Source: Trifolium pratense (taxonomy: Eukaryota; Streptophyta; Magnoliopsida; Fabales; Fabaceae). From it: a stretch of DNA of 64,000 nucleotides. The translations under genes were made by a program, and so were the position numbers. Of this stretch, positions 47,641 to 58,149 are shown in pieces. Positions within the stretch are counted from its first letter, which is position 1; every line of letters begins with the position of its first letter. Below the pieces are notes generated by a model. That model made no database searches. It had not been told where the DNA came from and worked only from the letters and a program-made list of their open reading frames with translations. The DNA is taken from NCBI RefSeq assembly GCF_020283565.1, contig NC_060064.1, positions 5,416,001-5,480,000 on the forward strand, given 5' to 3'.

Positions 47641-49660
47641 GGTAAAAAAAAAAAATTGTGTATATGCCTCAATATTAATTGCTTACTTGAATGTCTTGGA
47701 GTGGATAATGAGTTAGTTATAGAAGCAATTATAAAACTGAAGTGCGTGTGTATGAGGGAGAGTGACCCTTAAAATTGAGAGTGTCCTATACTGGTAAGTA
47801 AGAGTGGCTGGCCCATATGAGTCAACTTGTTGAATTAAATTCTGAAACAATAATGGAGGGGTATGATATGATAATGATATGGGTCCTCACTGTTCTGTTG
47901 CTTTTGCTCATAAATAAACCATTTCACTGTGTTGTCCAATGATGAGATTCTCAAATAAATATTATATTACTCATTACCTTTTTTTTAGTTGTCGATTTAT
48001 TATTTGAATCAAGATAATCAATAAAATTTGTTATTTTTTTATATAAATATTTGTCTTTTGTCTCAAGATAACTCAAATAATTAATTTATTACTATTTTAA
48101 TTTACTTTTATCGATCTCTCCAATAATAAAAAATTATAATAATTAATATTAGATTATACTTTGAAAATGTTAAGTATAACAAATTTTTTTTGAATGACTA
48201 ATATTTTATATACTAATATAAAAATGAAAAAAGTACAAGAGGTTCAGAAAAAAATAAAGAGGTACTAGATATACACTCGACCAGAACCCAACAATCTCTA
48301 CGATAAGACAAGAAAACAAACAGACAAATAAATTACAAGGAAACAAAGATGCACACCACTAACAAACTAAATTTCCTTAAAGACACACCGTAAGAAGAAG
48401 AATATCCTTAGAAAACAAGACACAAAGATCAACTACTAATATGAAAAAACAATAGGAGGACATCTGATCCTCCTGATCCATCGAGACCTAACAAATACAA
48501 GGCTTCCCACACTACTTTATAAGCTCAAATAACAACACTACAACTTAAACTTATCCATTTCCCCTAGGGCTACCGTTTTTTAATTGCATTCTTTTAACTG
48601 CTCCATAAACATTAGGGTGGAAAACAAAAAAAAAACCTACTATAAACACTTTTTTTAAGAGCTACTATAAACACCGTTAAGTCCTAAATTCTAATAAACA
48701 CATCAGCTCCTAAGCATTGATTATAATTACCGTTCAATTATTGATTATAGAGAGTACTCAAATTTGATTCTTGACTGCAATAGTTTTTATCAATTTTTTT
48801 TTTTATCAAACTTCATATTAAAAAGAGCCGGTGATGGTCCACAAATCCTAGCTCAACTTGAAGAAATACCGATCACTCCACTTTGTGTGTGAGTTTTCAA
48901 TGACTTTGTAATTTCGTCTATCAACCAAAAAAAACAAAGAGCTGGTGATATTCCTTAACTAATAAATAGAAATGTTTATTGTTGCCAATATCATCGTGGA
49001 TGTCAAATACTAGTTGCCTATATTAACGACAAATCCAAATTCATTGTGAATTACTGAATGAGTACTATAAATTTTATGTGACCATTTTATTTTGTTTTAC
49101 TTTTTCATCTCATTTTATAAAAATGAGAAATTTGAGAGGAAAAAAACACCTAACATGAAATTTTAAAGATTTTACACATCCGTTACTTAAGTAGTTTACA
49201 CGTTTGCTACTAAGTAGCAGAAGAGGTATTTTGATAATTTTATGGGGCGCAAGAAAACTCGGGGGCGCTAAAAGAAATTCTCTTTTATGGGTGCGTTTGA
49301 TCTGCTAAAAAATAGGGGACTTAACTGGACAACTTTTTTTGTACCCTGTTTGATTTGAAACTGATTATGGGACTGGACAAATTAGGTAGCAAGGGACAGG
49401 ACAAAAACAAGAATTTTTGTCTCTCAATGAACCACAATACAACTTTTTGTCACAGTACAACTATAAAAAATAGGAAAATATCCATTTTATTTTCAAATAT
49501 AAAAATATTATCGTTCTATATCTCTTCGGTACAGTTTTGTCCTGTCCTGTATTATCTTGTTCTTTCATGTACTGTTCTGTCAAATCCATACTATTTTACG
49601 AATCAAACACAATAGTTTTTTTGTATGCGCAAGAAAAACAAAATCAAGTCAAAAGAAGAA
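47641..49660. other. Intergenic stretch
   Basis: No gene was recognised. 48190-48560 is A-rich on the plus strand (GTACAAGAGGTTCAGAAAAA, ACGATAAGACAAGAAAACAA) and may be a retroposon tail in antisense. A run of TGTCCTGTCC/TCTTGTTC words occurs at 49530-49590. Confidence 0.35.
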
Positions 49661-49914
49661 GATGTTTTCTCTTCCCACCCCCAGTGAATCTTTTATCCCT
49701 CTTGAATTTCCAATTTTGCCCTTGAAAAACTTCGGTTCGTAGAAACCGAAGTTTTTTTTGCCTTGAAAACAAATTTCGATTTCTAAAAACCGAAATTTAC
49801 TCTGAATTTGCACTAGTAAAAATTCGGTTTCTGCAAACCGAATTTTTCTGCAAGGACAAAATTGGAATATTGGGGGGTATAAAAGATTCATGGGAGGTGG
49901 GAAGAGAAAACATC
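49661..49914. mobile_element. Palindrome-filled Mutator-type MITE, copy 1
   Basis: 254 bp flanked by the perfect 9-bp duplication AAAGAAGAA (49652-49660 and 49915-49923). The ends are GATGTTTTCTCTTCCCACCC and its near inverse, with ATCTTTTAT/ATAAAAGAT further in. The interior holds three short palindromes: ACTTCGGTTCGTAGAAACCG with its closing AAGT near 49729, a TTTCGATTTCTAAAAACCGA unit near 49777, and ATTCGGTTTCTGCAAACCGA near 49820. Purely non-coding. Confidence 0.9.
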
Positions 49915-50037
49915 AAAGAAGAATAGTTACTAACTGGCCCATCAATTTTGAGCGCTCCTTGGCCCAACTTAGGGAAACAACACAAAATCTAAAACTGACT
50001 TCAAGGATTTGGGCCATACAGATATGGTTTTTATGAT

Positions 50038-50290
50038 GATGTTTTCTCTTCCCCATCCCATGAATCTTTTATACCCCCAATATTTCAATTTTGCCATTGC
50101 AGAAAAATTCGGTTCGCAGAAACCGAATTTTTTCTAGTGCAAATTCAGAGTAAATTTCGGTTTTTAGAAATCGAAATTTGTTTTGAAGGCAAAAAAAAAC
50201 TTCGGTTTCTACGAACCGAAGTTTTTTCAAGGGCAAAATTGGAAATTCAAGGGGGATAAAAGATTCATGGGGGTGGGAAGAGAAAATATC
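50038..50290. mobile_element. Palindrome-filled Mutator-type MITE, copy 2 (inverted)
   Basis: 253 bp with its own perfect 9-bp duplication TTTTATGAT (50029-50037 and 50291-50299). Sequence and palindrome order are those of copy 1 in inverse orientation, 123 bp away. The pair can therefore form a large hairpin. Different TSDs show two independent insertions. Confidence 0.9.
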
Positions 50291-50378
50291 TTTTATGATT
50301 GAGTTATGTTCAATCTAAAATTTCACTAGTATCAGAATTTTTTCAAGATATGTTGGGTCATGTGAGACCAGATTTCTA

Positions 50379-51290
50379 GAACTTTTCTCTCCCGACCCCC
50401 CTCATTTCTTTTCTACCCCCCAAAATCCAATTTTGCCCCTTGCGGTTTGAAAAAATTTTGCCAACAAACTTCGGTTTTTACTAACCGAAGTTTTTAAACA
50501 TGGAAAAAAAATTCGGTTTATATAAACCGAAATAACATATACCCCCCAAAAAGAAGAAAAATTTATGTGAAAATTCATGTAGAGCTACCTGTGGTAAATT
50601 TAGCATCTCTCTCTGAATATAAGTCGTATGCTAATGATTTTTAATCCAGTGTAAAGAAGACAAAATTTACTACACGATTGACACCGGAATTGTTAAATTT
50701 CATTAAGTATAGTATGAGAAAATCTACCTACAAGTTTGAGAAAAGTTTCTGCAAAATGTTGTAGAGATACCTGTGGTAAATTTATCATAGCTCTCTGAAT
50801 ATAAATCGTATGCTAATGATTTTTGATCCAGTTTAAAGAAGACAAAATTTACTACGAGATTGACACCGGAATTGTTAAATTTCATTAAGTATAGTATGAT
50901 AAAATCTAGCTGCACGTTTGAGAAAAGTTTATGCTCTGTTTCTGTACCAGTACCCATTATTTGGTCAAACTGAACCAATTGGATAGTTAACCCTCAAAAC
51001 AAAAATTATATTTGTATTCTTGACACCCTAAGCTTTCCAACGAGTGGTCGTTTACTCAAATCGGACATCGTTTAGTATTTCAAATAAATTGTGGAAGTTG
51101 AGGGTCTCATGCAGAATTTATGTAGGAAAGCTGGAAAAAAATTTGGATCACAATATTTTGGTTTATATAAACCGAAATTTTTTAGCATGACAAAAAAATT
51201 CGGTTCGTATAAACTGAAGTACCCCCCAAAGGCAAAAACGGAAGTTCAGGGGGTAGAAAAAAAATGAGGGGGGTCGGAAGAGAAGAGTTC
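50379..51290. mobile_element. Palindrome-filled Mutator-type element, long member
   Basis: 912 bp; the left end GAACTTTTCTCTCCCGACCC and the right end inverted GAACTCTTCTCTTCCGACCC form TIRs of ~45 bp. The flanks AGATTTCTA (50370-50378) and AAATTTCTA (51291-51299) are a 9-bp TSD with one change. Near each end sit TTCGGTT...AACCGAA palindromes (TTCGGTTTATATAAACCGAA at ~50513; GGTTTATATAAACCGAA at ~51160). The centre is a ~181-bp direct repeat. No transposase. Confidence 0.85.
50578..50940. repeat. Tandem ~181-bp direct repeat inside the long element
   Basis: Two units begin TGTAGAGxTACCTGTGGTAA (50578 and ~50759). They run through GATTGACACCGGAATTGTTA and CATTAAGTATAGTATGA to TTTGAGAAAAGTTT. 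I see roughly a dozen differences between them. Confidence 0.85.
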
Positions 51291-51365
51291 AAATTTCTAT
51301 TATCAGATCACTTATTATTCATATTCACAAACCATGTTTAATAGTGTTTAATGTGAAGGCATTTA

Positions 51366-52188
51366 TGTTGCCCGGGTGCGGATACGGTACCGGTATCCGA
51401 TACCGGTACCGGTACGGGGTACGTTATTTTTAGAAAAATTAAGGTATGGGTACGTCCCTATAATTTTTTAAAAAAATATAATTATATATATCAAATAATA
51501 TAGTTATATTGTTAAAACAAATAATTAAACATAAAAAATATCACAACACACTTTAAATGTAATTTAAATTGTTCGAAACATCAGAATATGAAATTAAAAA
51601 CCAATTAGCTCAAAAAGAGTCAATTATTTCCCTCTTCATCATCACTAAAGAGTGACCTCTAGTTAGGTTCACCGCGAGAAAGACTAGCAATTTCAAGAAT
51701 ATCAATTATATCTTAAATAAATCTCATTCATCTCTACGAATATCCCACATTTTTGTTGCACTTTCATTATAAGTATTAATATTTATCTTTCTTGAGAGAA
51801 GACGAAGATTGGTATGAATAAAAACTAGATCTTCATCTCTCTTTGAATTTAGTTTAATCCTTTTCAACGAACGAGTGAATAATTCCGGCGGCTACTTTGT
51901 TATTGTTTTTTAGCAATAATTGCTACTTTATATTATAAACAAATAAAAAACGTAAATCTTCCTATAAAAAAAACTAATAATAAAAGAAAAAGGAGAAAAA
52001 AAAATCGTGTTTTTTTGAATTGGTGTACCACGCGAGTATCACAGGTGTACCACGCGTGTACCCGTTGCAAAAAACAAAAAAAAATTAGGTACGGCGTCGG
52101 TGCGTACCGGGGGAGTACCACACGCGTACCAGTACCCGGTACGTACCCGATACCGGTACTCGATCTAAAATGGAATACCCATGCAACA
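51366..52188. mobile_element. GGTACC-rich putative DNA element, copy 2
   Basis: The left end is TGTTGCCCGGGTGCGGATAC; the right end inverted is TGTTGCATGGGTATTCCATT, with TA on either side. The two subterminal regions (51380-51455 and 52030-52160) are packed with GGTACC, CCGGTA, GTACC and ACGCG(T/A) words, such as CGGTACCGGTATCCGATACC. The ~550-bp core is AT-rich. No transposase frame. The superfamily is unresolved; a TA TSD would fit Tc1/mariner, but the termini are not typical. Confidence 0.6.
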
Positions 52189-52439
52189 TATTTGTTTAAA
52201 GTTTCATATTGGACGAAAGGTAACATAAATAAATGTTTATATAAGTGATAGCAAATTAGTAATTATTAATTTTGTAAAGTTGAATTAAACATGACCTTAA
52301 ATTTCAAGATAGAAATTTGATTTCTTGTTTAAAAGAAATTGGAAGCCACTAAGTTTGGTCCGAATTGAGGTTCCTTCCATTAATATTTTATTATTTTTTG
52401 ACAAAAATAATAAAATTAAAATAATAAAATTAAAATTGA
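52189..52439. other. Spacer
   Basis: AT-rich; nothing recognised. Confidence 0.35.
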
Positions 52440-52610
52440 AATAAAAGATAAATATTATAAACTCAAACACGACTTGAAATAATATCTCAAAAAAGCTTTA
52501 AGTCCGAAAGAAATGTTTTTTTGCCAAGCACATTTTATTTTATCAAACAAACTTATAAGATAATCTAATAAACTATAAGTTAACTTATTTGTGTTACCAA
52601 ACAGATACAT
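52440..52610. mobile_element. Decayed right half of a Tourist-like MITE
   Basis: Ends ACTTATTTGTGTTACCAAAC then AGA, matching the right end of the element at 14674-15074. It has the same ATAAGCT-derived body (ACTTATAAGATAATCT, ACTATAAGTTAACTT). No left end is retained. Confidence 0.6.
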
Positions 52611-53389
52611 ACTAAATATAATTAATTTGAGATTGTGCCCATGAAAGAATTGCTCGTAAGTCATATATGTGTATGACATATTTTGGACAAAATAAAATCT
52701 ATGGAGTTTGAACACAAAAAATAAATCCGCCCATCATTTTTTTTTGTACAATAGAGACGTTGAATGATATTGTAGTGGGTATAGTTTAGTGGTAAAAGTT
52801 TGATTCGTTCTATAGACTTCACAAACGGACAGTGAGATTGGTCTCATTGAATTAGTCAGTTTTAAGGCCGGATACCAAGCTTTAAAAAAAATAGTTAAGG
52901 GGTCTCTTGCATGATTCATATCACGATCAAAAACTTTATTTCTTACGTAAAAGGGTTTTAATCCTTTACACCTCTCAACGATTGATTCGAGGAATAATAT
53001 ACATTATCGTAATTTGTATCCAATTTAGATTAGAATTAGAACTGATTCTAAAATTATGAAACATAAGTTTTTGCAATTGGATCAAGAATCCTAATTTTTG
53101 AATATGATCATAAAGGATCCAGGGAAAAAGATATAGAAAATTTGTTTCCAATCATAACTAAATCTTCCATTTTTTTTTTATTTCTTTTGGATAGGAGAGA
53201 TTGAAGCAAAATATCTATTAAACGGTTTTTTTAATTTACTAGAAACATCGACATATTTTTTTAGCTAGACGGAAATTTTATGTTTTTCCTAAAAAGCAAT
53301 ATGTTTTACATGGACTCATAACGAAAGACTAACGTAGATGTAATGGATCATTTTTTTTCATGTATTTCATCTATCTCTTAAATTATGCT

Positions 53390-53390
<1 letters not shown>
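52611..53390. other. Intergenic stretch with a possible SINE-like segment
   Basis: GTGGGTATAGTTTAGTGGTA (~52775) resembles an A box, and the ~150 bp that follow (CAGTGAGATTGGTCTCATTG) look like a retroposon body. No clear B box, so the family is not called. Confidence 0.35.

Positions 53391-53486
<96 letters not shown>
53391..53486. repeat. (ATT)n microsatellite
   Basis: About 32 uninterrupted ATT units, 96 bp. Confidence 0.96.
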
Positions 53487-54323
53487 GTAAAAGAGCTGAA
53501 TGAAACAAAAGTTTCATGTTCGATTTTGAATTAGAGACGTTCATTCATGAACGTCGACTATAACCCTTAGCCTTCCAAACTAACGATGCAAGTTTGATTC
53601 CCGCTACCCTCTTATATCATATTTCTATATATAATTCAAACCCTTCATCACTCTATCAATCTTAATTGGCACTAATCTAGAACACTCTTCCCATTACAAA
53701 GTTGGACATTTTCATTTTCCAAACATGGTAAAAGTCTATATCCATATGAAATATTTGGAAACGTCTCATTTGAAAGTAACATATAGTGAAAGCATAGGAT
53801 TGAGTCAGATCCTATCACTCACTAGTGGCTGCTGACACTGCTACTAATTCAACACACATGATCAAATAATTTTATATATAAATTATCAGCTTACTCGGAT
53901 AATAAAGTCAAATATATAGATTGGAAAATTAATGAATTTAACTTAAACATTTTTATTTACAATATTTATTTAAGCTCACAAATAATAAAGATAAAGATAA
54001 TGTGTGGAGGGGCCATTATCAAATGTTTAATAACTTGTTGTGCTTATACACCACCCTTTTCAACTTTTCATTTTCTTTAAAGGGCTTATATTCTTCTGTG
54101 CTTGTTTACATTATTTTATTGGCTAGCTATGACAAAAATTGCAATGATGTTAACTTCACTTTAATTGGCCTTATTTGAGATTCAGAATTGATGATGCAAA
54201 CATGTTTCTAACTTATCTTTTTTTCCTTTTTTGTATCATTTCTTATATATTATCAGCAGGATTAAGACACTATATATTGTTGGATTCAAAGCATAGTTTC
54301 TAATTAATAGATTTGATCTTAAC
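53487..54323. other. Intergenic stretch left of the gypsy element
   Basis: GATGCAAGTTTGATTCCCGC (~53586) looks like a B box of a SINE relic. Otherwise AT-rich, no gene. The last five bases before the LTR are TTAAC, the expected left copy of the gypsy TSD. Confidence 0.4.
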
Positions 54324-54766
54324 TGTTGATCAGAACAGGTAGAAGGCCAGCTGGAAGTCCGTTGAGCAGGTGGTAGGCAGTAATCCGAGCAGATGATCCA
54401 CGGAGGGGGGGGTTGTACCTGCAGGTGCTCCGATGCCTAAGTCAGTAAGGGTAGAGAGCAAAAGAGATACTAGAGAGAAGTTAGAGAGAGAGAGTAATTG
54501 CAATAATGAATAATGTCTACCTTGCTCTCCCAAGAGGGAGAGTATTTATAGCCCCCAGCTCTGGGCCAAAGGTCCTCTTAGTGGGCTGGACTAGCCAAGG
54601 CCCATTAAGAGGGACTGCCAAGATATCACCCTTAGATAGTGGGTAGAGTAGTAATTTTACCCTATCTTGGTGGAGAGGTTGTGCCATGCTGACATGGAGG
54701 TGATTGGGCAAGCCATGTGGACTTTGTGAGGGTCTAGGTGGACTAGCATTAGTCTAGTCCAGAACA
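54324..54766 (-). repeat. 3' LTR of the gypsy element (443 bp)
   Basis: On the minus strand it begins TGTTCTGGACTAGACTAATG, right after the polypurine tract, and ends CTGTTCTGATCAACA. A TATA box (CTATAAATA) lies at 54543-54551 on the minus strand, giving U3 to its right and R-U5 to its left. Confidence 0.85.
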
Positions 54767-54780
54767 GGAGCCCCCCAAGT
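54767..54780 (-). promoter_or_regulatory. Polypurine tract of the gypsy element
   Basis: ACTTGGGGGGCTCC on the minus strand, immediately upstream of the 3' LTR. Confidence 0.8.
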
Positions 54781-54874
54781 CGTTGCTCCTAGGCATAGGA
54801 GTGATGACTTTAGATGTGTGCCCAAGTGCAGAAGGAAATCTCCTTGCAACCTCTCTTGAACAAAAGTGGACGAG

Positions 54875-55170
54875 GAAGTTGCTCGTCAAAGCCTTGCTCG
54901 TAGCAAGTATCTGCAATGTTTTGCTCGAATCGATTTTTCGAGGGTGTTTAATACCCTGCTCGTGATTATGGTTACGAGGACGTATGTGTTGCTCGTATCT
55001 CCTGCGAGGAGATATTACACAAGATGGAACGGTTGCTCGTTGTTATCGCGAAGAGATACCAACGAGAAGTTTTGTTGCTCGTAATGATGACGAGGAGATG
55101 ATTTTTCAAGAAAGCATTGTTGCTCGTTACTATGACGAGGAGGTTAGTAACGAGGAGGTTTTGTTACTGG
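54875..55170 (+). promoter_or_regulatory. Array of TGCTCGT / ACGAGGA motifs upstream of the antisense gene
   Basis: TGCTCGT (one copy TGCTCGA) occurs eight times in ~250 bp (near 54880, 54893, 54922, 54957, 54990, 55034, 55076, 55122). It is interleaved with its inverse ACGAG(GA/GAG). The spacing is irregular. The array ends ~95 bp before a TATA box. It looks like a repeated cis-element block. Its function is unknown. Confidence 0.6.
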
Positions 55171-55262
55171 GAATGCGAAAGGGCGCATTTACTGCTTTGA
55201 TTTTTACGAGGGAGTGTAAGGACCATTGGATCAAAGCGTCTCTTCACTCCCCTGGCTTGATC

Positions 55263-55268
55263 TATATA
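55263..55268 (+). promoter_or_regulatory. TATA box of the antisense gene
   Basis: CTATATAAC lies in a typical plant core promoter. About 50 bp further on comes a CT-rich leader (TTTTCACTCTCTCTCTTCAA) and then a splice donor CAAG|GTAATT at 55381/55382. Confidence 0.7.
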
Positions 55269-55381
55269 ACAGAGGAGAGTGAACTTCATTTTTACTTTTC
55301 ACTCTCTCTCTTCAATTGTGAATCTCTCTGAAGTTTCAACCTACTAGTCAAATCGTTCTTCAGATCTTCTTCATATTCAAG

Positions 55382-55907
55382 GTAATTCTTTCAAATTTTG
55401 CTCTTTAGATCCATTTCTTGTTGTTCCTGCCCAGTTTTGGGCGTTTTTACATGAAGATTCCATGAATTTATGAACATTAGGATGAATGTGCCGGGCACCA
55501 TATGAATTTAGTGCCGGGGAGCCTATCTCCCCGTTTCAAACTTTAGGTTAGATGACTAGCGACGGGGAGCCTATCTCCCCGTTTAAACTTTAGATAGTTT
55601 ATTTGAGTGACGGGGAGCCTATCTCCCCGTTTAAACTTTAGATAGTTTATTTGAGTGACGGGGAGCCTATCTCCCCGTTTTAAACTTTAGATAGTTTTGC
55701 ATGAAATGTGTTGTTTAAATTTCATGCCGGGGAGCTTATCTCCCCGTCTTTCACCTGGGCTACCCTCCTCGGTTTGATTTTAATTGCCATTTGAAAAGGG
55801 CTTTGGTCGGGGACAGCGTCCTCGTCCTATCCTGCGCCCTTTCACTTGAATTGCGGTGAAAGGGTGGATTTGATCATCGAATTCACTTTGTTTTTGCTGC
55901 ATTTCAG
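55382..55907 (+). repeat. Leader intron carrying a ~48-bp hairpin tandem repeat
   Basis: The intron runs from GTAATT to TTTCAG, just before GTTGTAAA-ATG. Between ~55512 and 55752 it has five copies of a 47-51-bp unit whose core GGGGAGCCTATCTCCCC (last copy GGGGAGCTTATCTCCCC) is an inverted repeat. The following part is GTTTAAACTTTAGATAGTTT. Confidence 0.8.
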
Positions 55908-55915
55908 GTTGTAAA

Positions 55916-57945
55916 ATGTCAGAGTCCGAGGAGGTTGTGGAAAGCCAGGGTGTGGAGAAGTATACATTGGTCGACTGCATAACCGACCCTGCGCTGGACT
56001 GGGTTGCTCCAGAACCCGGGGGAATAGCCTCGGCGCTTAGTTTCCAGGATCCAAGATTATTTATGACCGTCGAGCAGCAGAGAGCAGACGGGATTCAAAA
56101 CTGGTCGACCCATATACCCGGGGAGGGTGAACGGGTGTGCTCGTCCTTTGACGGGCATGGTTTCGCTATGTACGAATTTGTATTTAAGGAGATGGGGCTC
56201 AGGCTGCCGTTCAGCCCCTTTGCGGCCAGCGTGCTTAAAGCCTTGCAGGTGGCTCCGTCGCAGCTGCATCCGAATTCATGGTCTTTTATCATGGGGTTCG
56301 AGCACCTCTGCACGTATAGGAGTGTTCGTCCCACTCTTCCTCTTTTCTTTAGAATTTTCAAGATTCAACGTAAGCCGACGAGGGAAGCTGGGCGTGCCCC
56401 TCGTCAGAATTGGGTTTCCTTAAAGCATCACGAGGATGTCAAATTGTTTAAAATGTTTGTGGATTCTATCAAGGACTTCAAGGAGAGGTATTTCATCATC
56501 CGGCCAGAATCTCCAGCTGCCCGGGAGAGTTTGTTGGAATTGGAAGAAGATAGGGACGGGCAGGGTGTTGCTCGTAAAGATGACAACGGGCAAGTTATCT
56601 TCCGAGCAGTTCCTAAGTTCCCCCTTAGTTGGTCGTATGATCACTTCCGGAAGGAACCTAAGGAGTATACTACCGGGGACGCAGATTTGTCTCCCGAGGA
56701 GATGGCTGCCTTTGAAAATTTGAAGGCCTTTGTGGCCGGTTTTACTCCGGGCATCTGGACGACTCGTAAGGGAGTCACACTAAGGGACGAGCATGGGAAG
56801 GCGAAGGTCTCTCCCCGCTTTATAAATACTAGGAACCTCCTCAAGTGTAAGAATGCCGGGGAGGTTAGGCTGTGCTTGGGTATTGCTTCTTTTCTATTTT
56901 TAACTTAGAAAAAATTCTGCTATTGTTGTGTGTATTCCTCGTACTTTACTAACGTGTTCGTCATTTATTTGCAGACGAAATGGAAACCATTGCCGAGCGC
57001 ATGCTGAAGGCCAAGCAGGATGAGAAGGCGAGCAGGTCTGGCCGAGGAAAAAAGAAGATTGTTGTCAGAGCTTCCCAAGAAGTGAGGCCGGGGACCCCTT
57101 CCGTGCAGGTGATTGGGACCTCGGGTGTTGGTTCGGGCACCCCTACCTCAGCTCCCCGGCCTCCTCCAGCGAAGAGGACAAGAGAAGAAGATTCCCCGGT
57201 TGAAGATGCGGGCATGGGAGGATGCAGAAATTTTCCAGTTCCTCGGTGCTTTACCGTGGATAGATTTTTTGAGAAGTATCCTCCGGAGGTCTTTGAAACT
57301 GAACGGGCTGCTATTCTTGACCAGGAATCAGAGGTTCGCCGGCAGCAGCATGCTCGTGACATGGCTGCTATGGTGCGAATGGTCTCGAGCAGCCTTGTCC
57401 TTGGTGACGAGCGGGAAACGTTAGTCAAGCAGCTGGACACTGCCCGGACCAAGCACGAGCGGGCCAAAGGTCGGATCAACCAGCTCGAACTTGTTGTGGA
57501 TGACCTCAGGGAGAAGCAAAAACATTGGGGTGACCAGCTGGACGAGCACCGCAAAAGGGGAGAAGATTTGGATGCTGCTCGGGCTGAGATTGAAAGGCTC
57601 ACCGCTGCTATGGCGCCGGGCGAGGACGAGCACAAGGCTGCTGAGGGGTTGACCACCCGGGCAGACTTGGTCAAGGTGATTGCCCAGCTGTCCCATGATT
57701 TTGTGGAGGGCACCGAGTACGCCTTTGAGAATGCCGTGCAGCAAATTAAGTGTCTTAATCCAGACGTGGAGTTGGTGACCCGGGGGATGCATGTGAACGG
57801 GCAGGTCAAGGATGGCCAGATTGTTATCCCGGCAGGTCTGGCCGACTCTGATGAAGAAGAAGATGATGTTGACGTGGCATTCGAGGAGGGTCAAGAAGAC
57901 GAGCAAGGTGACGGGCATGAGCAGGAGGATAGGGACGAGGAGTAG
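55916..57945 (+). CDS. Antisense gene of the gypsy element (Transposase_28-type protein)
   Basis: Two coding exons, 55916-56879 and 56975-57945, joined over a 95-bp GT-AG intron (donor TTGG|GTATTG, acceptor TTTGCAG|AC), giving 644 residues. The frame is open on both sides and the junction keeps phase. The N-terminal half matches what databases label putative gypsy-type transposon domain (GFAMYEFVFKEMGLRLPFSP, WSFIMGFEHLC, PLFFRIFKIQ). The second half is basic (SGRGKKKIVVRAS), then has a coiled coil around residues 480-545 (RINQLELVVDDLREKQKH, DAARAEIERL) and an acidic tail (DSDEEEDDVDVAFEEGQ). Extra antisense frames of this class are known from plant Tat-lineage elements, with no proven function. 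It is transcribed opposite to gag-pol from its own TATA box. No catalytic motif was recognised, so the name transposase should not be taken literally. Confidence 0.85.
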
Positions 57946-58149
57946 ATGTCCCCGGCCTTTCTTTTGTAATTTATTTTGTCTTTTTGAATTTTGGGGCCTT
58001 TGAGCCATGGTTTGTATTTTTGGAACAAGTGGGCTTTTGTCCCCGTATGATTTTTATGACAATTCCGGGCAGGTGCCCGTTTTATTTATCTATGCTCGTT
58101 TATAACTGCTCGTCTATATTTGCTATGTATGTTTACATTTTCTGCTCGC

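Noticed and set aside
54324..54533. Short frames inside the gypsy LTR
   Set aside because: Contained in LTR sequence with promoter and leader functions; no domain.
56961..57809. 282-codon minus-strand frame opposite the antisense gene's second exon
   Set aside because: Shadow frame. The plus-strand reading has the splice junction, coiled coil and acidic tail expected of the family.
55916..57945. Antisense gene as a host gene interrupted by a retrotransposon
   Set aside because: It lies between the gag-pol stop and the polypurine tract of one continuous element, and proteins of this type are known passengers of Tat elements.
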